A DNA stretch of 6,131 bases from Pseudomonadota bacterium (GTDB taxonomy: Bacteria > Pseudomonadota > Gammaproteobacteria > Burkholderiales > Burkholderiaceae), in NCBI GenBank assembly GCA_023441105.1, contig JAEZQX010000484.1:1-6131 (forward strand), in the 5' to 3' direction. The notes beneath the pieces were generated by a model, which worked only from the letters and a program-made list of their open reading frames with translations, searched no databases and had not been told where the DNA came from. A program made the position numbers and the translations under genes. This document shows positions 1 to 5,270 of the stretch, piece by piece. Position 1 is the stretch's first letter. Every line of letters starts with the position of its first letter.

Positions 1-986
1 CGTCGCTGCAGCACCGGCTGCGCTCGCTCAGCACCATCGACAGCACCCTGGCGCCGCTGGCCGACCTGGTCGATTCGGCTTCCATCCAGCTGGAGGAAGC
101 CGGCGGCGAGCTGGCCGGCTACGTGCAGCGCATGGACCTGGATCCGGAACGTCTGGCGGAAGTGGAGAATCGCGTGAGCGCGGTGTTCACCACGGCGCGC
201 AAGCTCAAGCTGCCGCCGGAAGGACTGTTCGAGCACCAGGAGCAGCTGCGCGCCGAATACGCGCAGCTGGCGCAGAGCCAGGACCTGGAGGCGCTCGAGG
301 CGGCCGTTGCAGCCCACCGCCAGGACTACGAGGCACAGGCCGCGGCGCTGACGGCGGCACGCCGGGCCGTGGCGGCGCGGCTTTCCAAAGGCGTGAGCGA
401 GCAGATCGGCCGCCTCGGCATGGCCAAGTCGAGCCTGCTGGTGGCCTGCGAGCCGAGCCCGCCCGGTCCTGGCGGCAGCGATGCGGTCGAGTTCCGCATC
501 GCCGCGCATGCCGGCGCCACGCCGCGGCCGATCGCCAAGGTTGCCTCGGGCGGCGAGTTGTCGCGCCTCGGGCTGGCCATCACCGTGCTGGCCGCGCAAG
601 CCAACCCGGTCCCAACCCTGATCTTCGACGAGGCGGACGCCGGCATCGGCGGCGCGGTCGCCGCGGTGGTCGGCGAGCTGATGCAGCGATTGGCCGCGGA
701 CTGCCAGGTGTTCTGCGTCACGCACCTGCCGCAGGTCGCCAGCCGGGCGGACCATCACCTCAAGGTCAGCAAGACCGCCCGCGCCGCAGGACGCGGCCGC
801 ACCGCCGGCGAGATGATCAGCAGCCGTGTCGACGCGCTCTCCGGGGAGGAACGCCAGGAGGAGATCGCGCGGATGCTGGGCGGCAAGCGCATCACCGACA
901 CCACCCGGGCGCATGCGCTGGAGATGATCGAGGCGAGCCGGCGACAGCCGGTGGAAGTACCCGCCCGGCGCCGGCGCGCCTCCTAG
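1..986 (+). CDS. recN: DNA repair protein RecN, C-terminal part (5' truncated by window edge)
   Basis: RecN is an SMC-like ATPase that acts on DNA double-strand breaks in recombinational repair. The reading frame is open from base 3, giving 327 residues before TAG at 984-986. RecN proteins are usually about 550 residues, so the N-terminal Walker A domain and the start codon lie outside the window. Visible in order: the end of the first coiled-coil half with the RecN-typical DSASIQLEEA stretch and DPERLAEVENRVS; an Ala/Gln/Glu-rich coiled coil (bases about 225-400); the ABC signature ASGGELSR (about 543-566); the Walker B segment TLIFDEADAGIGG (about 615-655); and the H-loop CVTHLPQVAS (about 714-743). 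These nucleotide-binding elements look intact. The protein ends in a basic RRRRAS tail. The gene is convergent with the minus-strand block that follows. Identity is very secure; the only uncertainty is the missing 5' part. Confidence 0.96.
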   Translation, partial: SLQHRLRSLSTIDSTLAPLADLVDSASIQLEEAGGELAGYVQRMDLDPERLAEVENRVSAVFTTARKLKLPPEGLFEHQEQLRAEYAQLAQSQDLEALEAAVAAHRQDYEAQAAALTAARRAVAARLSKGVSEQIGRLGMAKSSLLVACEPSPPGPGGSDAVEFRIAAHAGATPRPIAKVASGGELSRLGLAITVLAAQANPVPTLIFDEADAGIGGAVAAVVGELMQRLAADCQVFCVTHLPQVASRADHHLKVSKTARAAGRGRTAGEMISSRVDALSGEERQEEIARMLGGKRITDTTRAHALEMIEASRRQPVEVPARRRRAS

Positions 987-992
987 GGCCGA

Positions 993-1024
993 GCCCCGCC
1001 AGGCATTCCTCCGCCTGGCCGGGC
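993..1024. terminator. Hairpin between convergent genes, possible bidirectional terminator
   Basis: In the 54-bp gap between the recN stop and the transglutaminase-like gene stop, GCCAGGC (998-1004) pairs with GCCTGGC (1013-1019) across an 8-base loop. GCCC (993-996) then pairs with GGGC (1021-1024), leaving one C-C mismatch, for 11 base pairs in total. The position between two convergent stop codons fits a shared terminator. No T-run follows on either strand, so it is not a textbook intrinsic terminator, and a GC-rich gap can form such stems by chance. Confidence 0.45.
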
Positions 1025-1040
1025 GCCGCCCGCCTCCGGG

Positions 1041-1835
1041 CTAGGCGCCCGCCTTCCTCACCTGCGAGGTGGTGGACAGCACCTCTTCGCCACCGCCCAG
1101 CCGGACCCCGCGCACCGGGCAGGCGTCGCGGTAGTCCAGGCCGACCGCCAGCTTGATATGGCCGCCGTCGGCACTGCTGGCATGGCCCACGTCGAAACCG
1201 ACCCAGCGGTTGCCGATCCAGACCTCCGCCCAGGCGCGGCTCGCCACGGCCGCCCGGTCGGACGAATAGGCGTAGCCGCTCACGTAGCGCGCCGGCAAGC
1301 CGAGGTAGCGGCAGCAGCCGAGGAACACATGGACCTGGTCCTGCACCGCGCCCGCCTGGCCGGCGAAAGCCTGCGCCGCGGTGGTCTCGGCGTCGGTCAC
1401 GCCGGCCTTCAACGGCATCGCCTGCTGGACCGCCGTCATCAGGTCGGTGGAGCCGATCAGGGGGCGGCTGGTCACCACTTTGCGCATCGGCTCGCAGAAG
1501 GCGATGATGGCTTCGTCCGGCTCCGTCAGGGCGGTAGCGCGCAGGAACACCCGCGGGTGGACGAGGTCGGCAGGCTCGCCGTCGTCGACATCGGGCACTT
1601 CGACCGTGCCGGTACCGACCAGCGAGATCGCATCGTGCGGCTGCGACAGCGTCATCAGGTTGGTGTGATTGCCGAAGGCATCGAGCAGGCCGATCGAGCG
1701 GGTCGGCAGGTCGAGCTGCCACTCCAGCACCCGCTGCCGGTTGTTGGTCACCGGGGTCAGCCGGATGTACTGGGTGCTGCGGCTCACCGGCTCGGCATAG
1801 CGATAGGTGGTCGAGTGATAGACGGACAGCTTCAT
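1041..1835 (-). CDS. Transglutaminase-like protein with degenerate catalytic triad (probable pseudoenzyme)
   Basis: The product is 264 residues, normal for the bacterial transglutaminase-like family (COG1305 type) that accompanies ATP-grasp and alpha-E genes. The N-terminal beta-rich region begins MKLSVYHSTTYRYAEPVSRS, as is typical for the family. The core carries YLGLPARYVSGY (177-188), AWAEVWIGNRWVGFD (201-215) and the C-terminal HIKLAVGLDYRDACPVRG (226-243). In active members the Cys-His-Asp triad lies in GVCQDxAH, HAW and GFD. Here the aligned residues are V164 (in GAVQDQVH), R200 (in SRAW) and D215, so the nucleophile and the general base are both missing while the Asp is kept. The frame is intact, which argues against a decayed gene. 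The ATG at 1835 is chosen because the family N-terminus starts there and GGGGAGGG precedes it by 8 bases. It is the last gene of the block, 38 bp after the alpha-E gene. Its role is unknown: a structural, binding or regulatory part is more likely than a hydrolase or ligase. Confidence 0.88.
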   Translation of the reverse strand: MKLSVYHSTTYRYAEPVSRSTQYIRLTPVTNNRQRVLEWQLDLPTRSIGLLDAFGNHTNLMTLSQPHDAISLVGTGTVEVPDVDDGEPADLVHPRVFLRATALTEPDEAIIAFCEPMRKVVTSRPLIGSTDLMTAVQQAMPLKAGVTDAETTAAQAFAGQAGAVQDQVHVFLGCCRYLGLPARYVSGYAYSSDRAAVASRAWAEVWIGNRWVGFDVGHASSADGGHIKLAVGLDYRDACPVRGVRLGGGEEVLSTTSQVRKAGA

Positions 1836-1843
1836 AGCGCGGG

Positions 1844-1851
1844 CCCTCCCC
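1844..1851 (-). promoter_or_regulatory. Ribosome binding site of the transglutaminase-like gene
   Basis: GGGGAGGG on the minus strand lies 8 bases before the ATG at 1835, inside the 38-bp gap after the alpha-E stop. It fixes the start and suggests independent initiation rather than pure coupling. The reading frame itself stays open far upstream, so frame alone would not decide the start. Confidence 0.7.
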
Positions 1852-1873
1852 TGTCTCTTCGCTTCCCTGGCCG

Positions 1874-2806
1874 CTACTTCAGCTCGAGATAGGCGTGATG
1901 CAGCGCCTCGCCCAGCTCCGCCGTTTCGCCGATGAAGCGCTCGAGGAAGGCGCGGTAGTCCTGGCTGTAGATCTCCTCGATGTCGGCGAACTGGAGATTG
2001 GCCTGCAGGGTGGCGGCCAGCCGCCGCGCCGGCTTGGCGGAAGCGCCGGGCAGCAGGCCGAGGATCCTGACGATCTCGTCGCAGCAGAAGCGCAGGGAAC
2101 GCGGCAGCGTCGGATCCAGGATCAGCAGTTCGGCCACCCGCCGCTCGTCGACGCCCTCGCGATAGGTGTCGCGATAGGCTTCGAAGGCGCTGACCGACCG
2201 CAGCACCGCGCTCAGCCGATAATAGTCGGTGATCTCGTCGCCGCTTCGCCCGGCACCCATGGTCGATTGCTTGACCGACAGGATGCGCGCCGTGTTGTCG
2301 GCGCGCTCGATGAAGGTGCCCAGGCGGATGAAATGGTACGGCTGGTCGCGCCTGATGGTGGCGAAGGTGATGCCGCGGAACAGGTGGCTGCGCTCCTTGA
2401 CCCATTCGAAGAACGCATTGTCGGCATGCTGGTGGTCCTGGTGGCGCTTCTGCAGCAGCTGCAGCCAGGTGTTGTTGATGTCCTCCCACATCTCGGTGGT
2501 GATGTCGGCGCGCACCGCGCGAGCGTTCTCGCGGCTGCTGTGCAGGCAACTGAAAATGCTGGACGCATGCAACGGATCCCAGGCGAGATAGCCGGCCACC
2601 TCCTCCGGGGTGCGGGCGCGGCCGGTGGCCTCGAACGCCTCGAGCGAGTTGGTGATGACCAGGGGCTCGATGGCGGTCGCCTCGCTGCCAGCGCCGCGCG
2701 ACACCAGCGCCAGCAGCTGGCCGACGTCCAGGATGCGCGCCATGTTCTCGGCCCGCTCCAGGTAACGGGCCATCCAGTAGAGGTGGGACGCGACCCGGGA
2801 GAGCAT
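1874..2806 (-). CDS. Alpha-E domain protein (COG2307/DUF403 family)
   Basis: This 310-residue, predicted all-helical protein belongs to the alpha-E family, normally about 310-320 residues and almost always encoded beside a permuted ATP-grasp gene. Its biochemical activity is not established; a role in the same peptide-forming or peptide-modifying pathway is inferred from gene neighbourhood. Hallmarks: the N-terminus MLSRVASHLYWMARYLERAE with the ERAEN glutamates (17-21), the central SSRENARAVR (90-99) leading into WEDINN (107-112), and a second ERADNTARIL motif (167-176). The second motif resembles the first, consistent with an internal duplication. The C-terminal half holds RFCCDEI (239-245) and RFIGETAELGE-like helices. 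No signal peptide or membrane segment is seen, so it is probably cytoplasmic. Its ATG overlaps the TGA of the ATP-grasp gene by one base (TGATG), and no strong ribosome binding site precedes it, which points to translational coupling. Confidence 0.93.
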   Translation of the reverse strand: MLSRVASHLYWMARYLERAENMARILDVGQLLALVSRGAGSEATAIEPLVITNSLEAFEATGRARTPEEVAGYLAWDPLHASSIFSCLHSSRENARAVRADITTEMWEDINNTWLQLLQKRHQDHQHADNAFFEWVKERSHLFRGITFATIRRDQPYHFIRLGTFIERADNTARILSVKQSTMGAGRSGDEITDYYRLSAVLRSVSAFEAYRDTYREGVDERRVAELLILDPTLPRSLRFCCDEIVRILGLLPGASAKPARRLAATLQANLQFADIEEIYSQDYRAFLERFIGETAELGEALHHAYLELK

Positions 2807-4287
2807 CAGTGGTCCACGACCCAGGTGTCCTTGGTGCCGCCGCCCTGGGAGCTGTTGACCACCAGCGATCCCTTGCGCAGTGCGACCCGCGTGAGCCCGC
2901 CCGGAACGATGCGGATCTCGCGGCTGGTGAGCACGAACGGCCTCAGGTCGAGGTGGCGCGGCGCCACGCCTTCCTCGACGAACGTCGGACAGGTGGACAG
3001 CGACAAGGTGGGCTGGGCGATGTAGCTCTCGGGATGCGCCATCAGGACCTGGCGGAACTGGGCGATCTCCTCGGCGCTGCTGGTGGGGCCCACCAGCATG
3101 CCATAGCCGCCCGCGCCGTGGACCTCCTTGACCACCAGCTCCGGCAGGTGCGCGAGCACGTGCGCCAGGTCCTCCGGCTTGCGGCATTGCCAGGTGGGGA
3201 CGTTCTTCAGCAGCGGCTCCTCGCCGAGGTAGAAGCGGATCATGTCCGGCACGTACGGATAGATGGACTTGTCGTCGGCCACGCCGGTGCCGATCGCATT
3301 GGCGACCACCACGTTGCCGAGCCGCAGGGCGGCCAGCAGGCCGGGCACGCCGAGCACCGAATCCGGGCGAAAGGCCAGCGGATCGAGGAAGACGTCGTCG
3401 AGGCGCCGGTAGATGACGTCGACGCGCTGCCGGCCGGAGGTGGTCCGCATGTAGACGAAGCCGTCCTCGACGAACAGGTCGCGGCCCTCGACCAGCTCCA
3501 CCCCCATCTGCTGGGCAAGGAAGGCATGCTCGAAGTAGGCGCTGTTGTAGGGCCCGGGCGTGAGCAGCACCACCGTCGGGCGGTCCTGCAGCGAAGCCGA
3601 GATCAGGGTGTCCAGCAGCATGCCGGGATAGTGCTCGACCGGCCGCACGGCATGCTTCTGGAACAGCTCCGGGAACAACCGCATCATCATCTTGCGGTTG
3701 GAGAGCATGTACGACACCCCGGAAGGCACCCGCAGGTTGTCCTCGAGGACATAGAAGTCGCCATCCGAATGGCGCACCAGGTCGACGCCGACGATGTGCG
3801 CATAGGTCTGGTGCGGCACCTGCACGCCCACCATCGCCACCTGGTACTGCTGGTTGACCAGGATCTGGTCGGGCGGAATCAGGCCGGCGCGGAGGATGTC
3901 CTGCTTGTGATAGATATCCGACAGGAAGCGGTTGATCGCCTTGACCCGCTGGATCAGGCCCTGCTCCAGGCGCCCCCATTCGTCGGCGTCGAGCACCCGC
4001 GGCACCACATCCGATGGAATCAGCCGCTCGGTGCCCGACTCGTCGCCGTAGACCGAGAAGGTGATGCCGGTGCGGCGAAAGATCAGGTCGGCTTCGGCGC
4101 GCTTGCGCTCCATCCAGGCCGCCGGCCTGGAGGACAGCCATTGCTGGTAGGCGGCATAGTGCGGCCGCGCCGTGCCATCCGGCAGCAACATCTCGTCGTA
4201 GCCGCCGGCGGCCGGCCGCAGCAGTTGCAGGCGGGGCTCATCGTCAGCCTGCGGTGACTGCGACTGCGACTGGGTCTGTGTTTGCAA
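2806..4287 (-). CDS. Circularly permuted ATP-grasp type 2 family protein (COG2308)
   Basis: A predicted ATP-dependent carboxylate-amine ligase, thought from comparative genomics to form an amide or peptide bond; its substrate is unknown. From the chosen start it has 493 residues, near the family's usual 470-490. Motifs in order: YDEMLLPDGTARPHY (30-44), FYVLEDNLRVPSGVSYMLSN (178-197), TPGPYNSAYFEHAFLA (243-258), YRRLDD (293-298), NAIGTGVADDKSIYPYVP (330-347), the glycine-rich VVKEVHGAGGYGMLVGP (385-401), YIAQPTLSLS (422-431), PRHLDLRPFV (443-452), and the C-terminal GSLVVNSSQGGGTKDTWV (473-490). All family blocks look intact, so an active enzyme is expected. The start is uncertain. TTG at 4287 lies 10 bp after the fur stop and follows AGGGCGG. 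The in-frame ATG at 4377 would overlap fur by 80 bp and add 30 residues unlike the family. The next ATG, 4191, falls inside the conserved YDEM block. The N-terminus is a Gln/Thr/Ser repeat. Probably co-transcribed with fur. Confidence 0.92.
   Translation of the reverse strand: MQTQTQSQSQSPQADDEPRLQLLRPAAGGYDEMLLPDGTARPHYAAYQQWLSSRPAAWMERKRAEADLIFRRTGITFSVYGDESGTERLIPSDVVPRVLDADEWGRLEQGLIQRVKAINRFLSDIYHKQDILRAGLIPPDQILVNQQYQVAMVGVQVPHQTYAHIVGVDLVRHSDGDFYVLEDNLRVPSGVSYMLSNRKMMMRLFPELFQKHAVRPVEHYPGMLLDTLISASLQDRPTVVLLTPGPYNSAYFEHAFLAQQMGVELVEGRDLFVEDGFVYMRTTSGRQRVDVIYRRLDDVFLDPLAFRPDSVLGVPGLLAALRLGNVVVANAIGTGVADDKSIYPYVPDMIRFYLGEEPLLKNVPTWQCRKPEDLAHVLAHLPELVVKEVHGAGGYGMLVGPTSSAEEIAQFRQVLMAHPESYIAQPTLSLSTCPTFVEEGVAPRHLDLRPFVLTSREIRIVPGGLTRVALRKGSLVVNSSQGGGTKDTWVVDH
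4252..4287 (-). repeat. Short CAG-rich repeat encoding a QTQTQSQSQS N-terminus
   Basis: The first codons of the ATP-grasp gene form a hexamer-like repeat (CAGACN and CAGTCN units, about five copies in a row), giving alternating Gln-Thr then Gln-Ser pairs. It lies before the first conserved family block, so it is likely a disordered tail. Imperfect units suggest a small expansion that has drifted. It is too short to call a contingency locus. Confidence 0.6.
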
Positions 4288-4297
4288 GGCGGCCGCC

Positions 4298-4726
4298 CTA
4301 CTTGGGGCGATACTTGCACTGCGGCCGCTTGCAATTGCCGTAAAGAGCGAGGGCGTGCTCCTGCAGCTCGAAGCCATGCTCGATGGCTACCCGCTGCTGG
4401 CGCTGCTCGATGGCGGCGTCGTAGAACTCCTCGACGCGGCCGCATTGCAGGCACACCAGGTGGTCGTGGTGCGAACCTTCATCCAGCTCGAACACCGCCT
4501 TGCCCGACTCGAAGTTGCTGCGTTTGAGGATGCCCGCCTGCTCGAACTGGGTCAGGACCCGGTAGACGGTTGCCAGTCCCACGTCCTGGTGCTCGGTGAG
4601 CAGCTCCCGATAGACATCCTCGGCACTCATGTGCCGCTGGCGGCCTTGCTGAAAAATCTCCAGAATCTTGAGCCGTGGCAGGGTGGCCTTCAGCCCGGCA
4701 CTCTTCAAGTCTGCAGTGGTCGACAC
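4298..4726 (-). CDS. fur: Ferric uptake regulator Fur
   Basis: Fur is a dimeric, metal-responsive DNA-binding repressor of iron acquisition genes. From GTG 4726 it has 142 residues, the usual size. The winged-helix domain contains [14 protein letters not shown] (12-25), [10 protein letters not shown] (34-43) and the recognition region [18 protein letters not shown] (50-67). The metal-binding residues of characterised Fur proteins are present: H32, E80 and H89, the HHDH motif (86-89), E107 and H124. So are two cysteine pairs, CLQC (92-95) and CKRPQC (132-137), the expected structural zinc ligands. This set separates it from Zur, PerR and Nur. GTG 4726 is preferred because AGGGG lies 9 bases upstream and the N-terminus [12 protein letters not shown] matches family starts. 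ATG 4765 (155 residues) has no ribosome binding site and falls in the likely -10 box. It is divergent from bamE, as in several proteobacteria, and is followed after 10 bp by the ATP-grasp gene. Confidence 0.96.
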   Translation of the reverse strand: MSTTADLKSAGLKATLPRLKILEIFQQGRQRHMSAEDVYRELLTEHQDVGLATVYRVLTQFEQAGILKRSNFESGKAVFELDEGSHHDHLVCLQCGRVEEFYDAAIEQRQQRVAIEHGFELQEHALALYGNCKRPQCKYRPK

Positions 4727-4735
4727 TTGAGCGCG

Positions 4736-4740
4736 CCCCT
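4736..4740 (-). promoter_or_regulatory. Ribosome binding site deciding the GTG start of fur
   Basis: AGGGG on the minus strand sits 9 bases before the GTG at 4726. The upstream in-frame ATG at 4765 has no comparable purine-rich sequence before it, so this site favours the shorter 142-residue Fur. Confidence 0.55.
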
Positions 4741-4759
4741 GGGAAGATTGCAACACCTT

Positions 4760-4765
4760 TATCAT
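4760..4765 (+). promoter_or_regulatory. Candidate -10 element of the bamE promoter, overlapping the fur -10
   Basis: TATCAT on the + strand matches TATAAT at five of six positions and shares five base pairs with the opposite-strand fur element. It would start a bamE-dapB transcript near 4772, with a leader of about 50 bases that includes the palindrome. No convincing -35 hexamer precedes it. Confidence 0.3.
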
Positions 4766-4766
4766 A
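4761..4766 (-). promoter_or_regulatory. Candidate -10 element of the fur promoter
   Basis: TATGAT on the minus strand differs from the sigma-70 consensus TATAAT at one position. It would place transcription start near 4754, about 28 bases before the GTG start of fur. No good -35 hexamer is found 16-18 bases upstream; that position falls in the GC-rich palindrome, so the promoter may be weak or activator-dependent. The assignment rests on the sequence match and position only. Confidence 0.4.
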
Positions 4767-4780
4767 CCGTGTTCGACTGC

Positions 4781-4796
4781 CTGCCCCGCGGGGCAG
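4781..4796. promoter_or_regulatory. Perfect 16-bp palindrome between fur and bamE, candidate operator
   Basis: CTGCCCCGCGGGGCAG is exactly self-complementary over 16 bp and has no spacer. It lies in the 94-bp divergent intergenic region, at the -35 position of the candidate fur promoter and in the predicted leader of bamE. A binding site for a dimeric regulator is one reading. As RNA it would need to open at least its central bases to form a short hairpin. It does not resemble the AT-rich Fur box. Confidence 0.4.
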
Positions 4797-4810
4797 CGAT
4801 CGCCAAGAGC

Positions 4811-4815
4811 AGGGA
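4811..4815 (+). promoter_or_regulatory. Ribosome binding site of bamE
   Basis: AGGGA precedes the tandem ATG codons at 4821 and 4824 by 5 and 8 bases. It supports initiation at one of these rather than at the downstream in-frame ATG at 4863, which has no purine-rich sequence before it. Confidence 0.55.
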
Positions 4816-4820
4816 TTCCC

Positions 4821-5270
4821 ATGATGTCATACACAGCCAGATCTCCGGTTGGTCGGCGCCGCATGCCGCGCCGCGTTTTCCTGCCGGCAGCCATGCTGCT
4901 GGCCGCGCTGGCAGCCGCCGGTTGCGCCAGCAGCGACCGCTCCCGCAGCGGCTTTCTCGAACCCTACAAGTTCGCCATTCCGCAGGGCAACTACCTCAAC
5001 CAGCAAATGCTGGACCAGGTCCGCGAAGGCATGAGCCGCGAGCAGGTGCGGCTGGCCATCGGCTCGCCGCTGCTGACCGACATCTTCCATCCGCACCGCT
5101 GGGACTATGTGTTCCGCTTCCAGTACCCCAATGGCGATGCGGAGCTGCGCAAGGTCACCATCGAGTTCCGCGACGATCGGGTGGCGAGCATCAAGGCAGA
5201 CCCGCTGCCGGCGCGCGACGACCCGAACGATCCGGCGCTGCCGGGCTACCAGCCACCCAAGGAGAGCTGA
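4821..5270 (+). CDS. bamE: Outer membrane protein assembly factor BamE (OmlA/SmpA lipoprotein)
   Basis: BamE is a small outer-membrane lipoprotein of the BAM complex, which folds beta-barrel proteins into the outer membrane. From ATG 4821 the precursor has 149 residues. The signal peptide has an unusually arginine-rich n-region (R12-R14, R17-R18), a hydrophobic stretch (19-33) and the lipobox AAGC with C35 as the lipidated residue. The next residue is Ala, not Asp, which fits outer-membrane sorting. The mature part has the family block [20 protein letters not shown] (55-74), then [16 protein letters not shown] (75-90) and RWDYVFRF (93-100). The C-terminal [17 protein letters not shown] tail is proline-rich and probably disordered. 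The start could also be 4824, or less likely 4863, which would give a more usual signal length. It is divergent from fur, and its TGA directly abuts the dapB ATG, so the two are probably co-transcribed. Confidence 0.93.
   Translation: MMSYTARSPVGRRRMPRRVFLPAAMLLAALAAAGCASSDRSRSGFLEPYKFAIPQGNYLNQQMLDQVREGMSREQVRLAIGSPLLTDIFHPHRWDYVFRFQYPNGDAELRKVTIEFRDDRVASIKADPLPARDDPNDPALPGYQPPKES
5259..5264 (+). promoter_or_regulatory. Ribosome binding site of dapB inside the bamE end
   Basis: AAGGAG lies within the last codons of bamE, 6 bases before the dapB ATG at 5271. It is the strongest Shine-Dalgarno match in the window and fixes the dapB start, implying efficient initiation even though the genes abut. 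Confidence 0.75.

Noticed and set aside
1895..3025. A 376-codon open frame on the + strand opposite the alpha-E gene
   Set aside because: It has no family motif or plausible ribosome binding context, and lies antisense to a well-conserved protein.
2809..4257. A 482-codon open frame on the + strand opposite the ATP-grasp gene
   Set aside because: Its translation is rich in His, Gln, Val and Arg with no recognisable motif, and it mirrors a clearly conserved gene. Long antisense frames are expected in high-GC DNA.
2806..4377. ATG at 4377 as start of the ATP-grasp gene
   Set aside because: It would overlap fur by 80 bp and add 30 residues (Ser/Ala-rich) that look like a frame-shifted reading of fur. 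TTG 4287 with AGGGCGG upstream fits better, though it is not proven.
4298..4765. ATG at 4765 as start of fur
   Set aside because: It has no ribosome binding site and lies within the best -10 match. The GTG at 4726 has AGGGG at proper spacing and a family-like N-terminus.
4754..4772. A Fur box (autoregulation) around the TATGATAAAG sequence
   Set aside because: Only a short AT-rich patch resembles the GATAAT repeat units; the remaining bases are GC-rich and do not form the 19-bp inverted pattern.
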